A stretch of DNA of 64,000 bases from Gammaproteobacteria bacterium (GTDB lineage Bacteria; Pseudomonadota; Gammaproteobacteria; Pseudomonadales; Halieaceae), in NCBI GenBank assembly GCA_030427485.1, contig JAUICG010000009.1, forward strand, positions 62,001 through 126,000, given 5' to 3'. The translations under genes and the position numbers were made by a program. The notes under the pieces are model-generated. The model saw only the letters and a program-made list of their open reading frames with translations, was not told where the DNA came from and searched no databases. Shown here piece after piece: positions 50,243 through 59,930 of the stretch (the stretch's first letter is position 1; each line of letters starts with the position of its first letter).

Positions 50243-50386
50243 CTGCCGGTTCCCCAGTTCTCAGTCAGCCGCACAGCGAAGGCGGCGGGATATTACACGG
50301 GAATGCGCGGCGACCATAGGGCAATTTGCGCCGGGAAGCGGTAGGATAGCCGGAGCCTTCCAACACAGCCGCAAGGGGATACCGCC

Positions 50387-51514
50387 ATGGCCGACACCGG
50401 TTTACAGCTTCGCTCCACAATTTCGCAGGACGGAATTCTGGAATTGACCCTCGTGGACGAGCCCATACCCAGGCCCGGCCCCGACGAGGTACTGGTGCGG
50501 GTGGAGGCCACGCCGTTGAACCCCTCCGACCTGGCATTGCTGTTCGGCCCGGCGGACCTCGCTACGGCCAGGGCGTCCGGCACGGCGCAAAGACCGGTGG
50601 TGAACGCCGATATCCCCGCCGCCATGATGAAGATGGTGGCCGCACGGGTGGGCCAGTCCATGCCGGTGGGGAACGAGGCCGCGGGTACCGTCATTGCCGC
50701 CGGACAATCAGAGGCGGCGCAGGCGCTGATCGGGAAACGCGTGGGCATTATCGGCGGTGCGATGTACAGCCAGTACCGCTGCGTGAACGCGTTTATGTGC
50801 CTGGCCCTGGAGGAGGGGACAAGTGCGGCGGAGGGAGCCTCCTGCTTTGTCAATCCGCTGACCGCGCTGGCAATGGTCGAAACCATGCGGATGGAAAACC
50901 ACACTGCGCTCGTGCATACCGCCGCAGCGTCCAACCTCGGCCAGATGCTGAACCGGATCTGCATGAATGAGCAGATCGCACTGGTCAATATTGTGCGTAA
51001 AGCGGAACAGGAGTCTGTGCTGAAAGATTTGGGCGCCAGGTACATTGTCAATTCTTCCAGCGAGCGTTTTCACGACGATCTCACGGATGCGCTTGCGGAA
51101 ACCGGTGCCACCCTGGCGTTTGACGCTACCGGCGGCGGTACGCTCGCCAGCCAGATACTCTCCTGTATGGAGGCCGCGGCCCTGCGCAATATGACAGGGT
51201 ACAACGGTTACGGCAGCGATGTGTTCAAGCAGGTTTACATTTATGGCGGCCTGGATCGCAGCCCGACCACGCTGACCCGTAATTTCGGTTTCGCCTGGAG
51301 CGTTTCGGGTTTCCTGTTGACGCCTTTCCTGCAGAAGGTAGGCATCGAGAAGAGCCTGGAGATGCGGGCCAGGGTCGCTGCGGAAATTAAAACGACTTTC
51401 GCCAGTCACTACACCCGGGAAGTGTCACTGGCCGAGGCGCTGTCGCTGGACGCCATCGCAGTGTACGGCAAGCAGGCTACCGGCGAGAAGTATCTGATTA
51501 CCCCACAGGCATGA
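50387..51514 (+). CDS. MDR-superfamily oxidoreductase (zinc-independent, quinone-oxidoreductase-like)
   Basis: This 375-aa protein has an N-terminal GroES-like fold (EPIPRPGPDEVLVRVEATPLNPSDLALLFG) and a C-terminal Rossmann domain (TAAASNLGQMLNRICMNEQIALVNIVRKAEQ). The structural-zinc Cys cluster of classical alcohol dehydrogenases is not seen. It likely reduces an enone, quinone or aldehyde with NADPH. Its stop is near the convergent carboxylesterase gene. The substrate is unknown. Confidence 0.86.
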   Translation: MADTGLQLRSTISQDGILELTLVDEPIPRPGPDEVLVRVEATPLNPSDLALLFGPADLATARASGTAQRPVVNADIPAAMMKMVAARVGQSMPVGNEAAGTVIAAGQSEAAQALIGKRVGIIGGAMYSQYRCVNAFMCLALEEGTSAAEGASCFVNPLTALAMVETMRMENHTALVHTAAASNLGQMLNRICMNEQIALVNIVRKAEQESVLKDLGARYIVNSSSERFHDDLTDALAETGATLAFDATGGGTLASQILSCMEAAALRNMTGYNGYGSDVFKQVYIYGGLDRSPTTLTRNFGFAWSVSGFLLTPFLQKVGIEKSLEMRARVAAEIKTTFASHYTREVSLAEALSLDAIAVYGKQATGEKYLITPQA

Positions 51515-51531
51515 GCGGAAAGATTGCGCGG

Positions 51532-53376
51532 CTAGCGACTGACTTCCAGTGACCAGGGGTCGAACTCGGCGCAGCCCAGCGCGTCGTACTCTTTCCTGTT
51601 CCACACGTCGTCCCCCGCGTTGGCGAGCAGGAAAAGTTGTACATGGAGTTCGCAGCGCGTGCGCAGGTCGGGAATATCCGGGTCTTCCGCCACGCGTTTC
51701 TTCAGCATGGCCACTGTCATGGGCTCCCTGACCATGCGCAGCCCGCCATCGGCGGCGGTATCCAGTAGCATCAGGTTGGGCCCCTCGTTGCTCCACGGCT
51801 GCCACAGGGGCAGAGCGCCGTTACGCCCGCGTCCCGGAGCGCCGTTTCTGGCGAATTCTGACCAGTAGCTGCGCATTTGCGCGCCGAGCAGGTCCCGCCC
51901 GGGGATATTGTCGTTGTTGTACAGGCCCGGCACGATGATACCGTCAGTAAAATCGTTAAAGATGTAAGCGACTTCAAGCCCGTGGGCGGCACCGAGTAAC
52001 TCACCGTAGTCCACCAGCCAGTTTTTGCCGCCCTCATCCCAGTCCCAGCGGTAGGCAAACACAGACTGCGGACTGTGCGCGGCGATAATGTCGGCGGGCG
52101 TGTCGACGGCCAGGGCCTTCCAGTTGTCGCTGAGGTAGGCGGCGAGCGCGTTGTAGGCCCCGGGATCCTTGATGTGCGGGATAAAGCCCAGGCGCCGCTC
52201 GACGAACTCCGGACTCTGGGCCAGAAACAACTTCAGTTCATCCCGGTTGGTGCCGGTAATCAGTGGCACATTGTTGTAGCGCCCGGAATCCCGGAACACC
52301 TCGTACAGTGTGTCCGCGGGCAGCACCTTGCCGTCGCGAAAGCTCTGCGGTGCGCTGTACATACCGGCGCCGCCGCTGATGCCCTCGAGAATTTCCCGGG
52401 GGCTGCGCGCGTACATGAAACTGCGGATATCGTCGTTGGACATCGCTGCAAGTACTGTCCTGGCGTTATCCCTGTCCGTTGCCAGACCGGCATTTTGCAA
52501 TTGCAGCGCCAACCACTCCCGGGAACTCAGCGCCATTCCAGGTTTCTTCTCGTCGCGAAAATTCTCCGCCCGCCAGCGCGGCGTTGTGCTGACGGATCCG
52601 CTCTGTGCGATCGCGCGCTGGAACAGGCCGCGGGCGCGTGGCGAAGCCATCAGGGAGTAGACGTTGCGACCGCCGGCTGACTCGCCGAATACGGTGACCC
52701 TGTCTGGGTCGCCGCCGAAAGCCGCGATATTGTCTTTCACCCACTGCAGCGCCGCAATCATATCGAGATTGGCATAGTTGCCGCTGGCATCGAGGGCCGT
52801 GCGCCCTTTCCCGCGCAGCGCGGGGTGGCTCATCCAGCCGAGAAATCCCAGCCGGTAGTTGATCGTGACCACCACAACCTGTTCCCCGGCGGCGAGTTTA
52901 TTGCCGGCATAGGTGTTGGCGGTGCCGATGGTATTTCCGCCGCCATGAATCCAGAACATCACGGGCAGTTTTTCGGCATCGCCGCCGCTGCGATTGCGTG
53001 GCGCCCAGATGTTCAGATACAGGCAGTCCTCGCTGCCTACGACAGCGCCGCTGTCGTCGGGCAGACCATCCAGCGGCCCGGACAATTGCACGCAGGGATC
53101 GCGGAATGCGATGGCCTCGAGCCTCTCATCCCAGGGTTCCACCGCTTGCGGTGCGCGCCAGCGCAGTTCCCCAATCGGCGGTGCCGCAAATGGAATGCCC
53201 AGCCAGGCGAAAGTGTCGTCGGCATCGCTGCTGCCAACGATCGGGCCGCTCGTGGAGTCGCGTTCCGTGTCGGGGTTGGCGAGGCGCTGTACAGGCTCGC
53301 GGGTGGGGGAGGGCCAGAAATACAGGACGAGCAGCGCAACGATCAAAACGGTCAGGGTTACGACAAGCTTTTTCAC
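51532..53376 (-). CDS. Type-B carboxylesterase
   Basis: This 614-aa protein begins with a hydrophobic anchor (VVTLTVLIVALLVLYFW). The alpha/beta hydrolase core has the oxyanion motif HGGG (144-147) and the catalytic GESAGG with Ser233. A Glu in GTNRDEL and a His in LLGAAHGLE complete the usual triad. It hydrolyses esters at the periplasmic side or is anchored in the inner membrane. Its natural ester is unknown. It lies in a minus-strand run with a lipoprotein gene. Confidence 0.88.
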   Translation of the reverse strand: MKKLVVTLTVLIVALLVLYFWPSPTREPVQRLANPDTERDSTSGPIVGSSDADDTFAWLGIPFAAPPIGELRWRAPQAVEPWDERLEAIAFRDPCVQLSGPLDGLPDDSGAVVGSEDCLYLNIWAPRNRSGGDAEKLPVMFWIHGGGNTIGTANTYAGNKLAAGEQVVVVTINYRLGFLGWMSHPALRGKGRTALDASGNYANLDMIAALQWVKDNIAAFGGDPDRVTVFGESAGGRNVYSLMASPRARGLFQRAIAQSGSVSTTPRWRAENFRDEKKPGMALSSREWLALQLQNAGLATDRDNARTVLAAMSNDDIRSFMYARSPREILEGISGGAGMYSAPQSFRDGKVLPADTLYEVFRDSGRYNNVPLITGTNRDELKLFLAQSPEFVERRLGFIPHIKDPGAYNALAAYLSDNWKALAVDTPADIIAAHSPQSVFAYRWDWDEGGKNWLVDYGELLGAAHGLEVAYIFNDFTDGIIVPGLYNNDNIPGRDLLGAQMRSYWSEFARNGAPGRGRNGALPLWQPWSNEGPNLMLLDTAADGGLRMVREPMTVAMLKKRVAEDPDIPDLRTRCELHVQLFLLANAGDDVWNRKEYDALGCAEFDPWSLEVSR

Positions 53377-53408
53377 GGCCGGTCCTCTGCAGGTATGCCC
53401 GGTTGGCG

Positions 53409-54197
53409 TCAGGGATTACCCGGCCAATCGTCGGTGTGGATAAAGGGATAAAAAGCCAGGCGAATACCTTCGTCGATATTGCTCTCGTTCTCCAGAATGT
53501 TGCGTCGACGGATGTAGCGCCCGGTCGAGGAGCGACTGTCGATCGCGTCCGTGGCGTCGATGCCGCCACGGCTCGAGAATACGGGTTGCAGGTCCATATT
53601 GTAAATAGTCACCTGCAACGATGCGACAGCGGCCAGCATGTTCCAGTCGAACTCGGTGCTGACGCCGTCGCCGGGGCCCTGCATGGTAGGTGTGCGGCTG
53701 ACACCGTCCCAGCGCGCGATGTGCTTGAGGCCGCCGGAGAAGGCGACTTCAAATTCCACGAGGTCGGTGAAGATGAACGCGTCCAGATTGGACGATGCCT
53801 GCATTTCGTCGCGAACCTGGTGCATAATCAGCGCGAAGGTTTTTTGGTTCACTTTGCCGCTGGTAGGGTCAACCGGATTGCCGTAGGCGCGCTCGGCGAC
53901 ATTCCAGTGCTGCTCGAATTCCCTCTGGGGTATTACCTTGAAGCCGTTCTCCTTCAGGTAACTGGCTACCCGGCCGTCAATACGCGGCGCTTCTTTCTCC
54001 AGGTAGTTGCGCGATTGCGTGCCCAGATTAACGTGCGCTATCACCACCGTCTTGATCGGGTGCGCGTCCAGTTTTGCCTGGTCGATCTGGTAGGGGAATG
54101 TGGTCGCGTTGTAAGTGGGCGTGCCGCTGCAGGCGGCGAGCAAGCCTAGCGCACAGAGAAAGGCGGCGAGGTGGTACCGGGATATTAAACAACGCAT
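53409..54197 (-). CDS. Uncharacterised lipoprotein
   Basis: The ATG at 54197 gives 262 aa with a lipobox signal (LCALGLLAACSG). An upstream M in the same frame is unlikely. The mature part is mixed alpha/beta with an early IKTVVIAHVNLGTQSRNYLEKEAP segment and a DAFIFTDLVEFEVAFSGG strand. It resembles no family I can name. It starts 32 bp after the convergent-side esterase gene and shares its strand. Confidence 0.75.
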   Translation of the reverse strand: MRCLISRYHLAAFLCALGLLAACSGTPTYNATTFPYQIDQAKLDAHPIKTVVIAHVNLGTQSRNYLEKEAPRIDGRVASYLKENGFKVIPQREFEQHWNVAERAYGNPVDPTSGKVNQKTFALIMHQVRDEMQASSNLDAFIFTDLVEFEVAFSGGLKHIARWDGVSRTPTMQGPGDGVSTEFDWNMLAAVASLQVTIYNMDLQPVFSSRGGIDATDAIDSRSSTGRYIRRRNILENESNIDEGIRLAFYPFIHTDDWPGNP

Positions 54198-54262
54198 GCG
54201 GGATTCCGATCGATTATAGTGACGGGTATGGTAGCAAAATCTGCAGAGGGACACAGTGCTAA

Positions 54263-55081
54263 ATGACCGCGGATTTACACGTTAAGCAGGCCGGAGAGGG
54301 GCCGGCGGTGGTTCTGCTGCACGGCCTGTTCGGTTCGGGAAGTAATCTTGGCGCGGTGGCGCGCGCATTGCAGGTGACATACACCGTGTACAGCGTGGAC
54401 CTGCCGAACCACGGCAGGTCCGGCTGGCTGCAAGCGCCGGAACTGCCCGCGATGGCGGATACAGTGCAGCGGTGGATGGGCGGGGCGGGACTGGCGCGGG
54501 CGCATTTCGTGGGCCACTCGCTGGGGGGCAAGGTCGCGATGGAACTGGCCCTGCGCGCCCCGCGGCGCGTGGCGTCCCTGACCGTGGCGGATATCGCTCC
54601 GGTGGCCTACTCCAGCCGGCACGACGCGATATTCGCGGCGCTGGAAGCCGTGGCCGCGTCGCCGTGCACGAGTCGTGGCGAGGCCCTGGCGCGCATGGGC
54701 GAGTATCTGTCGGAAGACAGCGTCGTACAGTTCCTGCTGAGCAGCCTGCAGCGCGACGGGCAGGGCGAATACCAGTGGCGTTTCGATGTAGCTGGCTTGA
54801 AGGCTTCCCTGCCGTCGCTGCTGGCAGCCCCGGCGGTCGGTCGGGTCTATACCGGCGCTGTACTGTTCGTTAAAGGCGGTGCTTCCGATTACCTGCAGAA
54901 GCAGTACTGGAGCGCCATTCAAAGCTTTTTTCCCGCGGCTACGATGAAGATCATGCCGGGTTGCGGTCACTGGCTGCACGCAGAGAAACCGCAGCTATTC
55001 AACGCTATCGTCTCGCGCTTTCTTGCGTCGGTTGAGCAAGCCGGGGTTGACGGGGCGGACGGCATGAATCGCGAGGGATAG
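54263..55081 (+). CDS. Alpha/beta hydrolase
   Basis: This 272-aa protein has the nucleophile elbow GHSLGG (Ser86 within residues 84-89), preceded by an oxyanion LLHGLFGSGSN and followed by a C-terminal GCGHWLH with the triad His. Length and pattern are like YbfF or other small esterases. It probably cleaves a small ester or thioester. The DUF3301 gene follows 6 bp later. Confidence 0.87.
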   Translation: MTADLHVKQAGEGPAVVLLHGLFGSGSNLGAVARALQVTYTVYSVDLPNHGRSGWLQAPELPAMADTVQRWMGGAGLARAHFVGHSLGGKVAMELALRAPRRVASLTVADIAPVAYSSRHDAIFAALEAVAASPCTSRGEALARMGEYLSEDSVVQFLLSSLQRDGQGEYQWRFDVAGLKASLPSLLAAPAVGRVYTGAVLFVKGGASDYLQKQYWSAIQSFFPAATMKIMPGCGHWLHAEKPQLFNAIVSRFLASVEQAGVDGADGMNREG

Positions 55082-55087
55082 GCCGGC

Positions 55088-55414
55088 ATGTACTTCACGC
55101 TCGGCGACGTGGTCGCATTGCTCGCGCTGGCGCTGCTGTGCCTGCACGTTGCAGCTGCTGTACGGGTGCGCGAGCTGGCGCTGCAGGCGGTCAATCGCGC
55201 CAGTGAGCGCGATGATTTTCAACTGCTTGATCAATCGGTGCACATACGGCGTGTTTCGTTGAGCCGCGACGGCGCCGGGCGCTGGCGCATCTGGCGACAG
55301 TACCGTTTCGATTTCAGCTACGACGGCATGGAGCGCCGCCAGGGGTTTGTCATCATGCTGGGAAAACAACTGCAGTCGGTGGTGGTGCCAGAAAGAAACA
55401 TCACACTGCATTAG
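55088..55414 (+). CDS. DUF3301-family protein
   Basis: This 108-aa protein has a hydrophobic N-terminal segment (DVVALLALALLCLHVAAAVRV) and then a soluble region with FQLLDQSVHIRRVSLSRDG and RIWRQYRFDFSYDG. DUF3301 proteins are found in gammaproteobacteria and are of unknown function. It starts 6 bp after the hydrolase gene on the same strand and is probably co-transcribed with it. Confidence 0.85.
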   Translation: MYFTLGDVVALLALALLCLHVAAAVRVRELALQAVNRASERDDFQLLDQSVHIRRVSLSRDGAGRWRIWRQYRFDFSYDGMERRQGFVIMLGKQLQSVVVPERNITLH

Positions 55415-55496
55415 CCCGCATCGCTCATCGACTGCCTGCAGCGGTGGCGGAATCACCACGCCCGCGGTGCCGGAGGCGGCCAGCGTGTTGCGGCGA

Positions 55497-56945
55497 TTAT
55501 TTTTTGATCTGCGACTCCAGCATGCCGGCCACTTTCTGGCCGTAGGGCGGCAGCGTACCGGCCAGCTTGGCCATGTCCAGGAAACCTTCGCGATAGACGC
55601 CGCGCGCATGGCTGAATGTGCGGAATCCGTCGCGCCCGCGGTAGTTACCCATGCCGCTGTGCCCGCTGCCGCCAAAGGGCAGGTCGTCGCAGGCCACGTG
55701 CAGCGCAATGGCATTCACCGCAACGCCGCCGGAGTGGGTTTCGTTGATGACTTTGTCCTGTTCCGCCTTGTCCTTGCCGAAATAGTACAGGGCCAGCGGG
55801 CGTTCGCGCGCATTGATGAAGTCGATCACGTCCTGCAGGTTTTCGTAGGTTTTGATGTTGAGCATCGCGCCGAATATCTCGTCCTGCATGCACGCCAGAT
55901 CGTCCTCGGGGTTTACCACGAGGTGCAGGGCGATCTTGTGCTCTTTTTTGCTGGAGAATTCCTCTCCCGGTGGGCACAGCGGGATCACACGGGCGCCTTT
56001 CTTCGCGGCTTCGCTGAGATAGCCCTTCACGCGATCGAAGTGACGCTCATTGATACACGCAACGAAATCCGGGTTGCCCTGCACCGTGGGAAACTGTTCC
56101 GCGATCACCGCCTTGCAGCGATTGATAAAGGCTTCGAGTCGATTCTGGGGAACGAAGCAGTAATCCGGACTGACACACAACTGGCCACCATTCATGGCTT
56201 TGCCGGTGATGATGCGTTCCGCCGCCAGATGGATATCGCAATCTTCCCCGACAATCACCGGCGACTTTCCGCCGAGTTCCAGCGTGACCGGAACCATGTT
56301 TTCCGATGCGGCGCGCATCACCAGGCGACCGATGCTGGTCGCGCCGGTAAATATCAGGTGGTCGAGCGGCAGCGCGGAGAAAGCCGCGCCGACTTCCGGT
56401 CCACCGGTTACCACAGTGATTTCCGAGGCCTCAAAATAGCGCGCAAACAGGTGCTGCATGACCTCGGCGGTGTGCGGCGTGTACTCGGAGGGTTTGATCA
56501 TGGCCCGGTTGCCCGCGCCCAGCACATCGGCCAGCGGGCTGAAAATCATGTTTACCGGCACATTCCAGGGCGTCATGATGCCGACCACGCCCTTGGGTTG
56601 ATAGTGCACATGTGCTTTCGCGCCGAGAAAATTCATCGGCATGAAGGGCGTGCGCTTTTCCGGTTTCATCCACTTTTTCACGTGCTTCCTGACGAATTTG
56701 AGGCTGCCCACTGAATTCATCACATCGGTCATCAGCGTGACGTATCTGGAACGGCAGCCGAAGTCCTTGTTGACCGCATCGCAGATGGCTTCCTTGTTGT
56801 CGACCAGCAGGGCGATACAGCGGTCGAGGCGGTCTATACGCGTGGCAAGCGCGACGGGACCCTCGGCGCGAAAGGCACTGCGCTGGGCGGCGAGGAGGGC
56901 GTGGAGTTCGGAGGTGGCGGAGCTGTCTTGTACGGATGCGTTCAT
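55497..56945 (-). CDS. Coniferyl-aldehyde-type (class 3) aldehyde dehydrogenase
   Basis: This 482-aa protein has catalytic Glu224 (LELGGKSP) and Cys257 (NGGQLCVSP). The pattern PWNVPVNMIFSPLADVLGAGN matches CalB-type enzymes. It oxidises an aldehyde to an acid with NAD+. It follows the GMC oxidoreductase gene by 21 bp on the same strand. Together they convert an alcohol to an acid. A divergent TetR regulator sits beyond the GMC gene. Confidence 0.9.
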   Translation of the reverse strand: MNASVQDSSATSELHALLAAQRSAFRAEGPVALATRIDRLDRCIALLVDNKEAICDAVNKDFGCRSRYVTLMTDVMNSVGSLKFVRKHVKKWMKPEKRTPFMPMNFLGAKAHVHYQPKGVVGIMTPWNVPVNMIFSPLADVLGAGNRAMIKPSEYTPHTAEVMQHLFARYFEASEITVVTGGPEVGAAFSALPLDHLIFTGATSIGRLVMRAASENMVPVTLELGGKSPVIVGEDCDIHLAAERIITGKAMNGGQLCVSPDYCFVPQNRLEAFINRCKAVIAEQFPTVQGNPDFVACINERHFDRVKGYLSEAAKKGARVIPLCPPGEEFSSKKEHKIALHLVVNPEDDLACMQDEIFGAMLNIKTYENLQDVIDFINARERPLALYYFGKDKAEQDKVINETHSGGVAVNAIALHVACDDLPFGGSGHSGMGNYRGRDGFRTFSHARGVYREGFLDMAKLAGTLPPYGQKVAGMLESQIKK

Positions 56946-56966
56946 CTCAAATTCCTCTGTGTGCGC

Positions 56967-58673
56967 TTAGGCGGTGGTGACGGCCCTGGTGGTTTTGCGT
57001 TTCCGTGGTTTCGCCGGCGCCTTCTGCGCCTGCGGCAGTGTGACGTTTACCCCGGCGTCCTGCAGGAGCATGTCGGCGCATTTTTCCGCGATCATAATGG
57101 CCGTCGCATTGGTATTGCCGGATATGATCTGCGGCATGATGGAGGCGTCAGCCACGCGCAGCTGCTTCACGCCGTGTACGCGCAGGCGCGCATCCACCAC
57201 GGCCATCCTGTCGGAGCCCATCTTGCAGGTGCCCACCGGGTGGTAAACCGACTCCGCTTCGGCGCGGATGTAGTCCAGCAGTTGCTCATCGCTCTGAATC
57301 AGTGGGCCGGGCTTGAACTCCGTTCCGCGGTGCTTGTCCAGCGCCGGGGAGAGAAAAATTTCGCGCACCCGGCGCAGGGCGGCCAGCAGCGTCTTGCGGT
57401 CACTCTCGGTGTCCAGGTAATTGGCGCGTATGGCCGGCGCCGCGGTCGGGTCAGCGCTGCGTATATGCACGCTGCCGCGACTTTCAGGGCGCAGGTGGCA
57501 GACGGTGGCGGTGGTGCCCGGTTTGGGCTTCAGGTTGCCCCGGGCATCGGGTTCGCTCGCCGCGGGCGCGAAATGAATCTGGGCGTCGGGTGTTTTCACT
57601 GTAGCGTCAGTGCGAAAAAACACGCCCACCTGGGCTGCCGGGTGCGCCAGCAGGCCGCGTCCCTGCAACAGGTATTTGAAAATATTCCTGACCAGTTGCA
57701 GCGGACGGCTTTCCTCGTAAAATGTCGGAACGCCGTGCAGGCCCTGCTGAACATTGACGGTCAGGTGATCCTGCAGGTTTTCACCCACGCCAGGCAAATG
57801 TTTTTCCAGCGGAATGCCCAGCGCCTCGAGATGTGCTTTCCCGCCGATCCCGGACAATTCCAGCAACTGCGGGGAGTTGATCACGCCGCCGCACAGCACA
57901 ACCTCGCCCCTGGCGTATGCGTGTTCGACCCGTACACCCTTCTTTTCCTCCAGTCGATACTGTACGCCGACGGCGGCGCCGTTCTCCATCAGGACTTTTT
58001 CGCACAGGGCGCCGGTGATGATGGTGAGGTTGGGGCGGTTCTGGCATTCGCGCAGAAACGTGCGCGCAGTGCTCTGGCGCTTTCCCTTGCGGATATTGCT
58101 CTGGTAGTAACCCACCCCCTCCTGGGTGGCGCCATTGAAGTCGGCGTTGTAGGGCAGTTCATTCTGAATCGCGGCCTGTATGTATATGTCCGCAAGTTCC
58201 AGTTTCTGTTCGTCCGCCACGTCCTCGACCCAAAGCGGGCCGCCAAAGCCGTGGAATTCACCGGCGCCTTCCGCCTTGTGTTCGGAGCGCTTGAAATAGG
58301 GCAGTACCTCGTCGTAGGACCAGCCGGCATTGCCCTGTTCACTCCATTGATCGTAGTCTTCGCGCTGTCCGCGAATATAGACCATGCCGTTGATGCTGCT
58401 GGTGCCGCCGAGCACCTTGCCGCGTGGCCAGGAAATCCGGCGGTGATGCATGTTTGGCTCGGGCTCGGTTTCATAGCACCAGTTCACACGGGGGTTTTTC
58501 ATCAAAAATGCGAAGCCCAGCGGCGTGTGGATCTGCGGATTGGTATCCTTGCCGCCGGCCTCCAGTAACAGGACCTTGCGGCTGGCTTCGCGCGACAGTC
58601 GGTTTGCCAGGGCGCATCCGGCAGAGCCGGCCCCGACAATGATGTAGTCATAACTGGGACGGGATTCGGCCAT
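56967..58673 (-). CDS. GMC-family FAD oxidoreductase (choline-dehydrogenase/AlkJ-like)
   Basis: This 568-aa protein has the FAD motif [14 protein letters not shown] (about 14-27), GMC signatures ([23 protein letters not shown], and [16 protein letters not shown]), and the C-terminal His pair region ([22 protein letters not shown]). It oxidises a primary alcohol to an aldehyde, as AlkJ does for alkanols. It pairs with the adjacent class 3 aldehyde dehydrogenase. The TetR gene 94 bp away on the other strand is likely its regulator. Confidence 0.9.
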   Translation of the reverse strand: MAESRPSYDYIIVGAGSAGCALANRLSREASRKVLLLEAGGKDTNPQIHTPLGFAFLMKNPRVNWCYETEPEPNMHHRRISWPRGKVLGGTSSINGMVYIRGQREDYDQWSEQGNAGWSYDEVLPYFKRSEHKAEGAGEFHGFGGPLWVEDVADEQKLELADIYIQAAIQNELPYNADFNGATQEGVGYYQSNIRKGKRQSTARTFLRECQNRPNLTIITGALCEKVLMENGAAVGVQYRLEEKKGVRVEHAYARGEVVLCGGVINSPQLLELSGIGGKAHLEALGIPLEKHLPGVGENLQDHLTVNVQQGLHGVPTFYEESRPLQLVRNIFKYLLQGRGLLAHPAAQVGVFFRTDATVKTPDAQIHFAPAASEPDARGNLKPKPGTTATVCHLRPESRGSVHIRSADPTAAPAIRANYLDTESDRKTLLAALRRVREIFLSPALDKHRGTEFKPGPLIQSDEQLLDYIRAEAESVYHPVGTCKMGSDRMAVVDARLRVHGVKQLRVADASIMPQIISGNTNATAIMIAEKCADMLLQDAGVNVTLPQAQKAPAKPRKRKTTRAVTTA

Positions 58674-58758
58674 GGGTTGCCACCTTTTATATCAGTGCGG
58701 TTTTGTGGGCTTCGCGCGCCCGCTCCTCAATGAAAGTCGGCGGCGCAAATAGACAAAT

Positions 58759-58780
58759 GTACAAAAAATGATTATTGTTC
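58759..58780. promoter_or_regulatory. Candidate TetR operator GTACAA-N10-TTGTTC
   Basis: An imperfect inverted repeat (5 of 6 pairs) lies between the GMC oxidoreductase and the TetR start. Size and position suit TetR autoregulation. It would overlap an ATG at 58768, which supports the later TetR start at 58816. Confidence 0.45.
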
Positions 58781-58815
58781 AATACTCTCAAACGGTCAAG
58801 GCGGTGATCCCCGCA

Positions 58816-59409
58816 ATGTCAGGTTCGCAGTTCAAAGCACTGGACTATGGTGATCCGATGATGGTTCGCATACTCGATGCGGGGGAGCAGTGCATTCAGC
58901 GTTTCGGCATTCGACGCACATCCATGGGTGAAGTGGCGCGTGTCGGAAAACTCTCGCGCGGGTCGATCTATCGCCATTTCAGCACCAAGGAAGCACTGGT
59001 GGAAGGTATCATCCGCCGGCAACAGGAAAGCTTCCTCAATCGCACCGAATCCCGACTGGACCGGGAGGCGACCCTCGTGGATAAACTGACCCTTACCGTG
59101 TTGGCAGGGCGCAAGGACATGCAGGAGGGTATGTTTGCTTCGCTGGCGGAGGTTGAGCCAGAAACGCTGGCAATGATGTTCCTGGATCCTCGCTTCTACC
59201 AGCGCAGCCTGGCGTTCTGGCCGGCCCATATCCGCATGGCGCAGGCATCGGGTGAGATCAGCGCGGAACTCAGCGTCGACTTTGCGACCGATATCATCGT
59301 CAGGCTGGTCGTGTCGCTGGTCATGTTTCCGAGGATGGCCGTCGAACTGAAATCCCGCAGGGCGCTGCAGGGCTATCTGCAGCAGGCACTGGGTGCCCAC
59401 CGCGGCTGA
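58816..59409 (+). CDS. TetR-family transcriptional regulator
   Basis: About 197 aa from the ATG at 58816. An ATG at 58768 would extend it into the candidate operator. The N-terminal helix-turn-helix region reads IQRFGIRRTSMGEVARVGKLSRGSIYRHFSTKEALVEGI. The C-terminal helical domain is the usual ligand-binding part. It is divergent from the GMC-ALDH pair and is likely its repressor, possibly responding to an alcohol, aldehyde or fatty acid. The 3' end is followed by a 520-bp gap. Confidence 0.87.
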   Translation: MSGSQFKALDYGDPMMVRILDAGEQCIQRFGIRRTSMGEVARVGKLSRGSIYRHFSTKEALVEGIIRRQQESFLNRTESRLDREATLVDKLTLTVLAGRKDMQEGMFASLAEVEPETLAMMFLDPRFYQRSLAFWPAHIRMAQASGEISAELSVDFATDIIVRLVVSLVMFPRMAVELKSRRALQGYLQQALGAHRG

Positions 59410-59930
59410 CGGCGCATGTCATATGCAGGCGCACCTGCCTGTGGGGAAGGCTGAATATTAACAACTTTGTTTCCCAATGGAGAGATTCTGTAACACTTTA
59501 AACTGTCATCATTTTTCCACAGAAACTGTGGATAACTCCGTGAGTAAATTGTTCAGCCCACCCCCGAGTGCCGATAATTGGGCTTGTGTCACAAATTGGT
59601 CAAAATTCATACAATCAATAAATATATATAAATAACAGCAAGTTATGATTGTTTCTTGAGTTTTTAAATGTAAAAAAAAAGCTAACTGCGTGAAACAGGT
59701 ATGCGTGGTGAATAGTGTGCATAACATTTTTGACAGTGCTACTTCAAGTAACTTCAACGGGCTGCGAGGAAACAATTTGGGAACTAAAGCGCGGTAACGT
59801 TACCCTGGTGAATTGAAAAAGTACTGGATGCGTAGTGTCTGCGCATTCGTCAAGCAGTTTTCGCAATGTTACCGTTGTGTGACAAATTAAGGATGTCGAG
59901 CGGGGTGTGCCGCTGACGCCTGGGCGGCAT
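59410..59930. other. AT-rich convergent gap with DnaA-box-like sites
   Basis: This 521-bp gap lies between convergent genes, so neither gene needs a promoter here. It is far richer in A+T than its surroundings. TTTTCCACA (59513-59521) and TGTGGATAA (59527-59535) form an inverted pair matching the DnaA box, and TGTGCATAA (59716-59724) matches the inverted box with G in the variable position. An AT stretch (59613-59640) includes an IHF-like AATCAATAAATAT. GGTAACGTTACC (59793-59804) is a perfect palindrome. A reading frame of 88 codons on the minus strand has no credible start site and is not called. Confidence 0.55.

Noticed and set aside
59684-59699. Possible parS site (CGTGAAACA)
   Set aside because: Only the right half matches the parS palindrome. 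The left half does not.
59713-59745. Possible dif site (AGTGTGCATAA)
   Set aside because: Resembles the XerC half only. No XerD half follows at the required distance.
59509-59775. 88-codon minus-strand reading frame in the AT-rich gap
   Set aside because: No ribosome-binding site, atypical composition rich in Phe, Thr and Leu, and no family resemblance.
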